From assembly GCA_030035585.1 (NCBI GenBank), contig CM057460.1, forward strand, positions 220,183,711 through 220,247,710: a stretch of 64,000 nt of DNA. The letters are read 5' to 3'. Origin of the DNA: Dugong dugon (taxonomy: Eukaryota > Chordata > Mammalia > Sirenia > Dugongidae). Made by a program: the position numbers and the translations under genes. The notes below the pieces were generated by a model, which was not told the origin of the DNA, did no database searches, and saw only the letters and a program-made list of their open reading frames with translations. Positions within the stretch are counted from its first letter, which is position 1; every line of letters begins with the position of its first letter. Shown in pieces: positions 43,495 to 55,321 of the stretch.

Positions 43495-44113
43495 AAGGCA
43501 GACAACCTTTTCTTTTTTATTTCGCTTAGACAAAATGCAAAGAGTGTCTCATGAAATTAAAAAATGAACAAAAAAGAAAATCAAATGGATTTCCCCCACC
43601 CCTTCACTGACGGCACTCATCCTAATTAACGACAAAAAGAAGATCAGTCGAGGACCCAGCTTCTAATGGGAAAGAAACATGTGCAAAAATGAATAAAGTT
43701 TTCCCCTTTCCCCCAAATCAATGTTCCTTTTAAATTCACAAATAGGGTAATTTTTTTTTCCTGTTTTCTTTCTTTAATCCTGTGTGATAGAACTTCCAGT
43801 CAGAAGGTTTAATTCGTTCCCCATGCACTTTGTAGAAAATCAGTAAAAATGCAGTAGCTGTGAAGGTCATAAAACTGGACTTCTTTCCCAAAAAATCAGA
43901 TGCCCAGGCAGATGGAGCTCACACTCAGACAGAAAAAAAGCAGGAGAGTCTTTGCACTGCCTGTGTTTCAGTATTTCCTTTTTTTTTTTTTTTTTTAATA
44001 TATTTTGGCAATTTTCTTTAATTATAAATATTGGAATTCAGTAAAAAAAAAAGGTAGCTTTGATTGGGTTTTTTTAAATTGTATTTACAACCACGGTCCA
44101 GTCATGCTGTTTG
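43495..44113 (-). other. DSCAM: DSCAM 3' untranslated region (probable extent)
   Basis: Follows the DSCAM stop codon at 44114-44116. It is AT-rich, free of SINEs and LTRs, and includes a long A run in the sense strand (plus-strand T run 43979-43996). It is the longest repeat-free block in this neighbourhood, consistent with an exonic UTR. The distal end is inferred from the AATAAA at 43516-43521; longer or shorter isoforms are possible. Confidence 0.6.
43516..43521 (-). terminator. candidate polyadenylation signal AATAAA for DSCAM
   Basis: The plus strand reads TTTATT here, giving AATAAA in the sense of the gene, about 590 bases after the stop. Cleavage would fall near 43490-43505. Another minus-strand AATAAA lies in the hAT repeat further downstream (near 43110). 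Confidence 0.5.
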
Positions 44114-44500
<387 letters not shown>

Positions 44501-44529
44501 TTATTTGGTAACCATCGGCTGGAAATCTC

Positions 44530-44745
44530 TGTGTGATGCATATGGCAAAGCACTTGATTACTAGCTGAAAGGTTGGCGGTTTGGACCCACCTAAAGGCAC
44601 CTCAGAAGACAGACCTAGCAATCTGCTTCCGAAAGGCTACAGCCCTGAAAACTCTATGGAGCACAGCTCTACTCTGCCCACATGGGGTCGCCTTGAGTCA
44701 GAATCGACTCCGTGGCAACTAACAACCGCAACTAACAACTACCAT
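44530..44745 (+). repeat. AfroSINE
   Basis: 'GAAAGGTTGGCGGTTTGGAC', 'GACCTAGCAATCTGCTTCC' and 'CCTTGAGTCAGAATCGACTC', ending with an AACTAACAACCGC-type tail. Confidence 0.88.
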
Positions 44746-44850
44746 TTGCTGAGTGCCCCTGTGTGCGAGGGGTAAACCTTTAAAGGTTTTGAGGTAGAAA
44801 TATCACTGCACATTGACACATTTTCAAGACACCTTGCCAGAGCTCAGAGT

Positions 44851-45042
44851 ACTTGGATGGTACAGTTAATGAGCTCAGTTGAGTCTACCCATAGAAATAA
44901 CTTGGAAGAAAGGCTTGGTGATCTACTTCTGTCTAATCAGCTATTGAAAACTCTATGGAGCACAGTTCTTCTCTGACACACTTGGAGTTGCCATGAGTTG
45001 GAATCGACTTGACAGCAACTTTTTTTTTTTTTTTTTTTTTTA
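44851..45042 (+). repeat. AfroSINE, diverged, T-rich tail
   Basis: 'AAAGGCTTGGTGATCTACTT', 'CTATGGAGCACAGTTCTTCT' and 'CATGAGTTGGAATCGACTTG', closed by a T run at 45020-45040. Confidence 0.88.
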
Positions 45043-45189
45043 AATCAGAGCTCATTACAAAGGCAGGTGGGATCATTCTCACGTCTTTCCATCGGGCATA
45101 GAAAGAGCTGGCCTCTCTACATTACCTAGGATCTTAAATGTCATCCTTCACCCAAGAAATAGAGGTAACAAGATCTGTTGATACCATAA

Positions 45190-45420
45190 CCAAAAGAAAA
45201 ATATACATCAAAGGTGGCAATGTACTCTGAAACTGGGTGGATGGTGGAACTGTCCACTATGAAAGGATATCTAGGAGAAAAATCTTATTTGGTGGACAAG
45301 TTGATGGGTTCGATTTTAGACATGCTAAGTTTGATATGGTTGAGGAGCACTCGAGAGGAAATATCTATTGGATATTTTATCTTAACGTATCTAGAGGTAT
45401 AGCTCATTCCCCCTTTTAAT
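45190..45420 (+). repeat. fragment of the unnamed ancient repeat
   Basis: 'GATTTTAGACATGCTAAGTT' and 'TGATATGGTTGAGGAGCACT' continue the repeat whose other part is at 33640-34340. The assignment rests on the remembered order of that repeat. Confidence 0.4.
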
Positions 45421-47674
45421 CTAAAATAACTAACAATTCCTATTTCTTTTGCTTCCCAATATTCACTGCTTTCCTTATTTTCTTATAAGCCTCACAGCTG
45501 TCAATCATGCCTTCCTCAGACAGCATCTTTGGACCTTTGGACTCTGAAGGTGCAGGGAAGGGGGATCACTGTACCACTTACGCCAAGCAAGGGCTGCCAT
45601 TAGTTTAGCTGAAGTGATAACAAAAAAAATGGAAGCAATGTGTGTTTAGACAGTGATTTAAACTCCCAGCACCTTAGAAAATGCCTTCAAATTTACCACC
45701 GAAAGGGAATAACCCATAAAATAGAAGGAAAGAACTACTCGATGGTCTAGAACAATTAAAAAAAAAAAAAAAAACTAAAACAGGCACTGAAAATGCATTT
45801 TATACAATTTAAGTGAGTATAAGAATTTTCAAAATGCTATTAGTTTTCTTAAGATTTATTCCCAGGATAAGAGGAACAATGACCTTATTCTTTGGAAATT
45901 TACCAAGTGATTTTCATGTCCTTGCATTATGTTGTCATGCCACTTGTAATTCATGACTCAAAAATCCATTTAGCATTTTCTCATTTGCCTTTTTCGGATG
46001 TCTTTATCCTATTAAGTGATGGTGAGTAATGATATGATTTCATTAAGCACTGTAGCATTTATTTTATGAGAATGGCCCCAGAAACACTTTGGGTTTGGCT
46101 CACTGAAATCAAAGGTACTCTAATTCAACGTTGGCTTTCTACAGCGAACTGGACCAAGAGAAAGGCCAGTAATAAATACTTCGAGAACAAATTATCATAA
46201 CACTCTTACAGAAAGAGATGACATCATTTGGCATTCTTCTGAAAAAGGGTTTTTGTAATTTGATGCATCTGGGCTTTGGCTGAGAGACAATGATGGCACG
46301 AGGTCCACCATTATAGACTCTAACATTGAAGGTACAGGTACATCTAGCGATATGTGTTAGCTTTGTCCTGAAAAATGAAAGTATTTAATCTTTGAAAGTG
46401 AAACCTTCTTTCCCTAATGCTTTTTTATGATGGCACTGAACATTATTTATCTTCATTTATGGTAGTGGGTGTATTCTTTAACTGTTTTGATCAGGGGGTT
46501 AACTATCTGCAAACAAACATCATGAAAGCATCAACAGAGCCTCATTAGAAAAAACTGGAAAATTCTTTTGCAAAGTGAAGAACGCATTGTATGTGAACCA
46601 ACACACTGTAGTTGGCCAATTGTAATTTGTGGATTTTTATGTATCCTATTTCCTAAAACTGAGTATTGTCCTTACTCCTGAGTCCCCAATAAATAAATTA
46701 TCTTATATTTGCTCTTTTAATGATTGCCATGATTAATATTTTATTCAAACACTGGGAAAAAATGTGAAAGGCATTTACTTCCAGGGTTATTTAAAAATGT
46801 AGGTCAAGAAAGCCTCATGTTGTTGATGAGACACAACTAAATCTTGAGCACTTGACATATTTGCAATGTGCTGTAACAGATTTGGCGATAAGTCTCCATG
46901 GATGAACAGGGCTTGTTAAACCCTTAAAACACAGTAGCATTCTGGTCCCAATTGGATTGCAGGATGGTCAGGCCTTAGATTGGTCTGAACAAACCTATTT
47001 GAAATCAGGAGACAAAGCCCATGATAGTTGCACCCTGCCTGCAGGTGTTCCCACTTCAGACTTAGTGATCAAAAGATCTGGGGTAGCTGAGAAAGACTGG
47101 TGAGAAATAGAACTCTTCAATAATGGGGATAGCTTGGCGTCACATCTTTATATACAGAGACTACTTGTGTTTGCTTATTGCTAGTCAGCCAAGGGATAAT
47201 ATCTCTGAATGATTGCTGAGTGACCCAGGCGAAGCTTTATTAAACTGAGCAATGCTCTAATTAGCTCCTTTCAACAGTGTGTGTTTTCTAATTAGCACTC
47301 ACAGTAACCCTTTCAACTGTGTGAATGCAGCAAATGAGTGTGCTCTTCATAATTCATGAACTTAAAAACAAGAAAGCACCAGGGTAATCGGTGGACTTTG
47401 TTGATTTATGACATTTTATGTTGGTTAAAATCTCAGCCCATATGCTAGTCCAAACACCAGTCTGCAACTGGATACTTGGACGGCCCATCCATTTACTGTG
47501 CCCCTCAGGCAGTTATAGATACCAAGACAACTCACGTTCTTATTACTGAAGAGAGTGAGTGAGACGAAAATATGTGACAATCTGGATATCAGCACACTTG
47601 CTTTTCTTACCCTCCACCCTACCTGCCCTCCAACTGCCAGTTTCACATGAGATAAACAAAGCATTGATGCTAAT
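45421..47674. other. repeat-poor intronic block, possible regulatory DNA
   Basis: About 2.25 kb with no SINE, LTR, LINE or satellite that I recognise, unlike its surroundings. It is AT-rich. A paired motif near 47258-47317 (two TAATTAGC 31 bp apart, each followed by CCTTTCAAC) resembles homeodomain-type sites. No open frame above 80 codons except a chance minus frame at its right end. Confidence 0.45.
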
Positions 47675-48075
47675 GATGAAGATTAAGAGCAGAGACCTGG
47701 AATGACATTGTCTGCATTTAGTCTGACTCACTCACAATATAAATCTGGACTCAGTTTCCTCATCCATAAAATGGAAATAAATCCAGAACCTACCAAGAGG
47801 GCCGGAGTCCCTGGGTGATGCAAATGCTTAATGCACTCAGCTGCTAACTGAAAGACTGGAGGTTCTATTCCACCCAGAGGTGCCTCAGAAAAGAGGACTG
47901 TGATCTACTTCTGAAAAATCAGCCACTGAAAACTCTGTGGAGCACAGTTCTACTCTGACACCCAAGAGGTCACCATGAGGGTCAGAGAAGACTCCTGAAA
48001 GCAAGACAGCAACCTTTTTTTTTCCATAGAGGGCTGTGGTAATGATTAAGTTAGATAACGCATGTGAAGGTATGA
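47675..48075 (+). repeat. MIR SINE split by a younger SINE
   Basis: 'GATTAAGAGCAGAGACCTGG', 'CTCAGTTTCCTCATCCATAA' and 'AATGGAAATAAATCC' to the left; 'GTGGTAATGATTAAGTTAGA' to the right of the AfroSINE. Confidence 0.8.
47803..48026 (+). repeat. AfroSINE with short target duplication
   Basis: AGAGGGC flanks it at 47796-47802 and 48028-48034. Head GGAGTCCCTGGGTGATGCAA, then 'GTGGAGCACAGTTCTACTCT' and a T run. Confidence 0.9.
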
Positions 48076-48282
48076 CTCTGTTGAAACTCTCCCTCTCCTT
48101 TCTCAGAGGGTCTGAAGCCATGCGCTGGAGGTCGGCCAGGGGAATGAGTCAGGAACTCTTCTCCATACCTCAGTTTCTGTCCTTTGTTGACTGTAATGGG
48201 CTTGGGGATTTCTCCCATGGAGACACTTCTATTGAGTGGCAATGGTTTCTGCCTCCACCAACTGGGCGGGGGACATCCAGCG

Positions 48283-48393
48283 GCTGTCAACTCTGACTCA
48301 TGGTGACTCCATGTGTGTCAGAGCAGAACTGTGCTCCACAGGGTTTTCAATGGCTGGTTTTTCAGAAGTACATCACCAGGCCTTTCTTCTGAA
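48283..48393 (-). repeat. AfroSINE 3' half
   Basis: 'GGCTGTCAACTCTGACTCAT' (tail complement) to 'CATCACCAGGCCTTTCTTCT'. The head is missing. Confidence 0.8.
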
Positions 48394-49295
48394 CCAAGAG
48401 AAAAGGAGGGGGGTTCTCCTTAATTATCAGTGACAGCAGCCAACACTAGCTGTGACTTACAGTGTCCCTACCCTGTGCTCTGCGCTCACAGCAGCCCCTC
48501 TGAAGGCTCAGCTGGGGATCTCCTGAGTCCTTACTTCTCTACTGAATTCAAGCTGGAGGAATTTTCCCTAGCTCCCCTGCTCCCTGGGGAGCAGGCACAT
48601 GGCCAACTGACCACCAGAGAAACCCTCAGGGTTAGGCTGGAATTGCTCACCAGGATCTGGACTCATGGCTTTGCTGGATGCTCCCCTGGGCTAGAACCCT
48701 CTTTGAACACACATGATTCCACAGGGCCCCTCACTGTCCAACCCTCTCCACTGATTAACCTCTGCCTCTGACACCATTAGATGCTCCACAAAGCAATGCA
48801 TCCTGTAACAATCAGCTGGGACTCGCTTGAGTATCTCATGCTTTTGAAATTAGCAGTGACCCAGGAAAAATTCAAGGATTCATTTGGCTTTGAACACCAG
48901 AGTCATCATGTTGGGCACTGCCCCTATGGGTGCCCACAACAGGCAACAGCCCTTGGCACCCTTGTGTGTAAATCCATCATTGTGACACACACCAGCATAG
49001 CCCAAGACCCCTTCTTACTCCTCTGCTCGCAGTAAACCAGTAACTGTGAAGTGCACTTATCATCTTGGTAAGTTTCTATCCTCTATTACCTCACTTCCTC
49101 CACTTTGCTTCCCTCTGACTTCCCTCTCTCCCTCCCTTCCTCTCCTCATCCCCAGTCACTTTTTGTTTCCTTTGCCCTGAAACTTTTATCCACAAAATAA
49201 AAGGCACGGAGACGGAATAAAACTGTGGCTTAGAGAGTGCAGTAGGACGGGGGAGAGGAGATAGCTGAGCACAAGACAGGGATCAGGTCACAGCA
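48394..49295. other. unassigned intronic stretch
   Basis: Unique-looking DNA with no repeat. The plus frames at 48430-48771 and 48781-49035 have no domain I recognise. Confidence 0.4.
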
Positions 49296-50786
49296 GTCAA
49301 GACGTGTGTGTATGTGTATGTATGTGCATGAGAGAGAGAGACAGTGTGTGTGTGAGAGACAGAGAGAGTGAGAGTGTGTGAGGGAGTGTGTGCCTGTGTG
49401 AGAGAATGAGAGTGTGTGTGAGAGAGAGACTGTGTGTGTGTGAGAGCATGCGAGAGAGAGAGGAGAAAGAGTAAGAGAGAGTGTGCCTGTAGGAGAGAGA
49501 ATGAGAGAGTGTGTGTGTGAGAGAGACAGAGAGAGTGGGAGTGTGTGAGAGATTGTGTGCCTGTGTGAGAGAATGAGAGACTGTGTGTGTGTGAGACAGA
49601 GAGAGTGAGAGTGTGTGAGAGAATGAGAGACTGTGTGTGTGAGAGACAGAGAGAGTGAGTGTGTGAGTGTGTGCCTATGTGAGAGAATGAGAGTGTGTGT
49701 GTGAGACAGAGAGTGAGAGTGTGTGCCTGTGTGAGAGAATGAGTGTGTGTGTGTGAGTGAGAGTGTGTGCCTATGTGAGAGAATGACAGTGTGTGTGTGT
49801 GTGTGTGAGAGTGAGAGTGTGTGAGAGTGTGTGCCTGTGTGAGAATGAGTGTGTGTGTGTGAGAGAGTGAGAGTGTGTGAGAGTGTGTGCCTGTGTGAGA
49901 GAATGAGAGTGTGTGTGTGTGAGAGTGTGTGCCTGTGTGAGAGAATGAGAGTGTGTGTGTGTGTGAGAGAGTGAGAGTGTGTGAGAGTGTGTGCCTGTGG
50001 GAGAGAATGAGAGTGTGTGTGTGTGAGAGTGAGTGTGTGAGAGCGTGTGCCAGTGTGAGAGAATGAGTGTGTGTGTGTGTGAGAGTGAGAGTGTGTGAGT
50101 GTGTGCCTGTGTGAGAGAATGAGAGTGTGTGTGAGAGAGAGACTGTGTGTCTGTGTGAGAGCATGTGAGAGAGAGAGGAGAAAGAGTAAGAGAGAGTGTG
50201 CCTGTAGGAGAGAGAATGAGAGAGTGTGTGTGTGTGAGAGAGTGAGAGTGTGTGAGGGAGTGTGTGCCTGTGTGAGAGAATAAGATGTGTGTGTGAGACA
50301 GAGAGAGTGAGAGTGTGTGAGAGTGTGTGCTGGTGTGAGAGAATGAGTGTGTGTGTGTGAGAGTGAGAGTGTGTGAGAGTGTGTGCCTGTGTGAGAGAAT
50401 GAGCATGTGTGTGTGTGTGAGAGAGTGAGAGTGTATGAGGGAGTGTGTGCCTGTGTGAGAGAATGAGAGTGTGTGTGAGAGAGAGACTGTGTGTGTGTGA
50501 GAGCATGTGAGAGAGAGAGGAGAAAGAGTAAGAGAGAGTGTGCCTGTAGGAGAGAGAATGAGAGAGAGTGTGTGTGTGAGAGAGACAGAGAGAGTGGGAG
50601 TGTGTGAGAGAGTGTGTGCCTGTGTGAGAGAATGAGAGACTGTGTGTGTGTGAGACAGAGAGAGTGAGAGTGTGTGAGAGTGTGTGCCTGTGTGAGAGAA
50701 TGAGAGTGTGTGTGTGAGAGACAGTGTCTGAGAGAGACAGAGAGAGTGAGAGTGTGTGAGAGAGTGTGTGCCTGTGTGAGAGAATG

Positions 50787-50817
<31 letters not shown>

Positions 50818-50965
50818 CTGTGTGTGAGAGTGAGAGCATGTGAGACAGGAGAAAGAGTAAGAGAGTGTGTGCCTGCTGGAGAGAATGAGAGTGTGTGTGA
50901 GAGAGAATGTGAGAATGCATGTGTGTGTGTGTGTGAGAGAGAGAGAGACAGACAGCATGTGTGTA
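49296..50965. repeat. TG/AG satellite with nested and higher-order units
   Basis: A 1.67-kb array built from (TG)n and (AG)n steps around the recurring block 'GCCTGTGTGAGAGAATGAGA', with a basic unit of about 50-70 bp. A distinct block containing 'GGAGAAAGAGTAAGAGAG' recurs at about 49461, 50177 and 50520, with a variant near 50850, giving a longer period of about 340 bp (the first gap is about twice that). Frames of 475-630 codons (minus, 49230-51198) are artefacts of the repeat and read Ser/His/Thr/Leu in every frame. Confidence 0.9.
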
Positions 50966-51528
50966 AAAGAGAGCAAGCGTGAAGCAGACAAGGGAGCCAG
51001 CGGAGGGAGGAAACCCAGAGGGGCAAGCAGCAGGCCAGCAGGGGAAGTGAAGGTATGTAGGAGACAGAGACAGAGGCTGGCAGGAGGACCTGAAAGCTGT
51101 TCCAGAAGGGATGGATCTCCACACCCCAACACTCGCTTCCTCATCTTCCTTTTGCCCTGCTGACCCCGTACTCCTCTCAGCTGCCCAATTATCTCCACTC
51201 AGTTAGTGTTTCCTTCCCACACCTCGCAGGAACGCAACACTGGGACAGAAGCCTGGCGCGGTCCAGTCTGGGGCCTTTCAGACAAGATCTACCCACCGAC
51301 TGTGGTGGATTTAAATGGAGCATTTGCTCACTGGTACAGTCACCCTACTGTGCCCTGCTCCTGAGGCCGATGCCCCTTGTGTCCAAGGTGGGGAGTGAGG
51401 GTGAGTGTATAAAGGAGGCTGAGATGCAGAAACTGAGTTCAGGGACTGAGACGCTGGGACCCGGGCGGGTGACCCTGTGGTGGGTGGATGGCCGGAGGGG
51501 AGGGCTGAGAGAATCAGAGTGATGGGAA
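50966..51528. other. unassigned stretch between two satellites
   Basis: GC-richer unique DNA; no gene recognised. Confidence 0.35.
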
Positions 51529-51800
51529 CACACACACTTACATACACACTCACATGCATTTACATGCTCTCACACACTCAACACACACACGCTCAAACAT
51601 ATACACAAACATAAAACACACAATTTACACTCATGCACACATACACATATTCACGCACACATACACATACTCAGACACGCATTCACACACATAAAACACA
51701 CGCACAATTCACACACACTCATGCACACATTCACCCCCGCATACACACACATTCACACACTCACACACACTCACACATTCACACACACACACACACACAC
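51529..51800. repeat. CA-rich microsatellite
   Basis: ACACAC/ACACTC/ACATAC units on the plus strand, the complement type of the 49296-50965 array. Confidence 0.93.
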
Positions 51801-52731
51801 TGAAATAGGGAGACACAGAACCACTGACAGGTACAAGTTAGAGACAAAGAACCACTGGCAGAGAGAAGCAGATAGCAAGGGGGGAAATGTTAACTGAGTC
51901 ACATGGGAAAATGCCAAAGGAATACAATTTATATTACGGATGGCAAACCGTCTTTTTCAAGCTTTAAAACCTGCATGACAAACAATGACGGCCCACCCCT
52001 CATTGGGGCATTGGAGCCATCAGAAGGTTTCTCATCTTTGCCTCATCCAACTCGTACAGCTGACCAGCTCACAAGCTCCACCATCCTCACCTGCCCGCTG
52101 CACCCAGCCGGGCTGTGTGAATTTCTGCCTTCCAGGGGCGTAGGATGACGTAGCTGTAATTTCATGGTTATGCCTATTATCTGACATAACGCTTTATTTC
52201 ACATCCTCCTCTCCCTGCCCTCCAGGTCCCTCGTTGCCAGTGATGTCTCCAAACGTCCAGGTTAAAGAAGTCAGCATTGATTTCTCTGTCTCTAACCACA
52301 TCTACCACTAAGCGTCATTAATCCCCGCTGCCTCCGGCCTGATCCAGGAGACAGTCCTCTCGAAGCTCAACGTTCGTCAGCAGATGCGTGCCCAAAGCTT
52401 GTCATCCTCCACCAAGGTCAGGTTCCAACCATGGTTAGTCTGACTGGGTAAGGACTGCTGTGTTAAACCTGAACTCCGGGAGACCCCTACTTCCTATCAG
52501 GAAAGCGAACCTTCCTGGCCTTTCTTAATATATTCCAACTCATACACACAAAGTCTGAGAATGCATTTCAGCTTTGGAAGAAGGATGGTAAAATCGATAC
52601 CGAAACGGAACAAGAATGAATCAATTCACAATCTATAATGGATGTGCATCCCGTTAATCTCTCCTCAAACAGTGGCCCCTGCTGTGTGCCATCTACCACA
52701 CGGGAAAAAAAAAAACGCACAGAGTCTAGAC
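51801..52731. other. unassigned intronic stretch
   Basis: No repeat or gene is recognised; an A run lies at 52705-52715. Confidence 0.35.
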
Positions 52732-52943
52732 CAGTGGTTCTCAACCTAGTATTATTCTTTCCCGGGGGGACTGTGGCAATGTCTGGAGACATTTTTGGTT
52801 GTCAGAACTGGGAGGGAGGCTACTGGCATCTAGGCAAGAGAGGCCAAGGACACTGCTCTTCGCCCTACAGTGCACAGGACAGTCCCCACCACAAGGAATT
52901 ATCCTGTCCCAAATGTTAATGGTGCTGTTTTAGAGAGACCCTG
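52732..52943 (+). mobile_element. MER5A-type hAT transposon with 8-bp target duplication
   Basis: CAGTGGTTCTCAACC at the left, 'GGCAATGTCTGGAGACATTT', 'CTACTGGCATCTAGGC' and 'GTGCACAGGACAGTCCCC', ending AGAGACCCTG. The flanks GTCTAGAC (52724-52731) and GTTTAGAC (52944-52951) match at seven of eight bases, the length expected for hAT elements. Confidence 0.93.
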
Positions 52944-53169
52944 GTTTAGACGACCAAAGTTCATAATTCCAAGTGGATAATTATCGCACTTTAATTTTAC
53001 CTGAAAAACTTTGAATTCAATCAAGGTCAAGAATCATATTGCTTAGCCTCAGCGTGCAAGTCTATCAAGAGTTATGGCTTCAGTTGTTAACAGGAGAAAA
53101 CCAGAAATAGGTCCTATGGGATAGTGGTCAGAAGGCCAAAGACTTTCCAATTTGGGCTGAGATGGGAGC

Positions 53170-53291
53170 TTAGTACATTGGAAAGAGCACTGGTTAGAGA
53201 GTCCAAAGTCTTCTGTGGCAGGCCTTCCTCTACCTCTAAATAGTTCTGTGACCCCCTCCAGAATTAGTGCGCTTGTCTTTAATGTGAAAAG
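53170..53291 (+). repeat. MIR-like fragment
   Basis: 'TTGGAAAGAGCACTGGTTAG' then 'TAGTTCTGTGACCCCC' fit a diverged MIR, interrupted by the SINE at 53292. Confidence 0.5.
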
Positions 53292-53501
53292 AAACAAACA
53301 CAAACTTGTTGCCCATGAGTCGATTCTGGCTCATGGCGACTCCATGTGTTATAGAGCAGAACTGTTCCATAGAGTTTTTTTTGGCCGTAATCTTTTCAGA
53401 AAGAGATTGCCAGGCATTTCTTCTGCGGTATCACCGGGTGGGTTCAAAACCCTAACCTTTAGGTTAGTAGTCGAGCACAAGCCGTTTGCGCCCCTGTGGA
53501 C
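53292..53501 (-). repeat. AfroSINE with target duplication
   Basis: CTTTAATGTGAAAAG (53277-53291) and CTTTAAGTGAAAAG (53502-53515) flank it. Minus copy with 'GAGTCGATTCTGGCTCATGG' and 'TATCACCGGGTGGGTTCAAA'. Confidence 0.92.
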
Positions 53502-53644
53502 CTTTAAGTGAAAAGGCTACAATGATTTCTAAGGGTACCTTTAAGTTTAACAGATTCTTATACTCTAAGGTGTATCATCTATGATAGCTGCTTATACACA
53601 TTTGTATTGGGGATTTGGGGTTAAGAAGGGGACAAACTAATGCC

Positions 53645-53705
53645 TTTCTGGTGGCCATGTGTTGGAATCGACTTGACAACAACTAACAATGACAACCACA
53701 ACAAA
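53645..53705 (+). repeat. RTE/AfroSINE tail stub
   Basis: 'ATGTGTTGGAATCGACTTGA' followed by CAACAACTAACAATGACAAC is an isolated 3' tail. Confidence 0.7.
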
Positions 53706-54717
53706 ATTCCTAGGCACATTGCAATAACTTTCATCTTCCTACAATGCAACTTCATTAGCCAGAAACTGAACACATGCATATACTTTTACAAAAAATTCGT
53801 GAGGAATGAAAGTGAATCACAGTCCCTAGGGGCTTAAATTCTTTCTGAGGACACATAAAAAGGGACTTTCATCAATTTCAAATAAGGTTTGATATCTGTG
53901 CTTGGATGGAGATGCATTTTGATGCAAAAATAATAAGCAAAGGGTGCAGACCTTGAGTTCTAGCTCTTTCAGTAAAACCACAGGGGTCAGACTGGCAATG
54001 ACATTACAGTGTCCAAGAGCCAGGTAGATACCAAAGGCGAGAGTGTGGACGGCCAATTCCAGGCTGAGATGGGATCTAACACTTTTCTGGTTTAATATTC
54101 ATGTTGCTGCAAGGTAATGCAAACCTGTAAATGAACCTCTCCTGGTAAGTGAATCTTCACTCCCAAACAGCAACCAGGAAAAACCCTGAATAAATAATGT
54201 GCAATTGATATAAGAGGCTCATGTCCACGAATTCTATTACCATATCTGGCTTCTTGCTTAGGACGTTTCATGCATTTTTAAGAGCCCATCGATAGTGATC
54301 CTCCTACTCTCGAGTGAACTTTAAAACCTACGCTGAGGTATTGAGTTGAGCTTTGACTTTGTGGCTGTTCATGAGGTTTCTGCGATAAAGTAACTCTGAA
54401 GAAAAGTCAAGAATGGAAAATCTCCCCCAAGTTTAGGCAGCTCAGAATCTGCAGGCAGAGACTCTGGAGCACTCTGGGAGGGATCCAAGAGGCTCAAAGA
54501 TGGATCCAGCTGCCATGTGAGGATCCACATAGGGGGGTACCACCTAAGGAGGAAGGTTGGCTAGGGGTATACATGCTGTGCCATGAGGTCAGCAGGCCCA
54601 TCTCAACAACCCTGTGCATCTTGAATCATGCCAAAGAAGGAGCTGAGTTAACTTGGATTTGAGAATTCCAAGGAGAGGAAATATGTATTTGTGGAGTTGC
54701 AAGAGACCAGAATAGGT
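53706..54717. other. unassigned intronic stretch
   Basis: About 1 kb with no recognised feature. Confidence 0.35.
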
Positions 54718-54912
54718 TCCTGAGTGGGTTTGTGATCAGCTGCTAACCTAAAAGTTGTCAGTTTGAACCCACTCAGTGGCACCATGTAAGAAAAGCCTGC
54801 CATATCTGCTTCCATAAAATTACAGCCAAGAAAACCCTATGGAGCAGTTCTAGTCTGTAACACATGGGGTCCCAAGGAGTTGGAATTGACTCAATGACAT
54901 GACAACAAGAGG
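54718..54912 (+). repeat. AfroSINE
   Basis: 'GATCAGCTGCTAACCTAAAA', 'TTTGAACCCACTCAGTGGC' and 'AAGGAGTTGGAATTGACTCA', ending GACATGACAACAAG. Confidence 0.85.
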
Positions 54913-55321
54913 CAGCCAGGGGAGGGTTGGAGCCTGGAGATCAGGGTCACGGTTGGTGAGGAAGACAGGCCTGATTTCTCAGCGCCTTGTAGGACCAACA
55001 CTGGGTCCCACTGAAAGATGGTCTTTGCTGTCTTCTTACCTTTCTGCGTATTCTCAGGACTTTCATATTGCTTCTGGCTGTAATGATGTCTAACTGGGCT
55101 GTGTATGGGGTGTGTGTGGGTGGGGGGATACAGAGATGCTGTATTCCATAAGCAAGAGTCAGTACCCTGGATTTTGTCTTGTTTCTTGAATCCCTTCAAG
55201 ACTCACCTGTCCTATGTCTTCAGGACTCTTTGTCTGCTCTCTTTGATACTACGTGATATTCTGATAAACTAATGAGACTGTGGGGAGTGTTGGTTCAATA
55301 TTGTAACACTTAGATCATGGT
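54913..55321. other. unassigned intronic stretch
   Basis: No repeat or gene is recognised. Confidence 0.35.

Noticed and set aside
49296..50965. CRISPR-like repeat array
   Set aside because: Units are low-complexity TG/AG steps without unique spacers, in a mammalian intron.
49230..51198. Minus-strand open frames of 475-630 codons (Ser/His/Thr/Leu-rich)
   Set aside because: All three frames are open because the DNA is a TG/AG satellite whose complement lacks stop codons. The peptides are HTHSLS-type repeats, not a protein.
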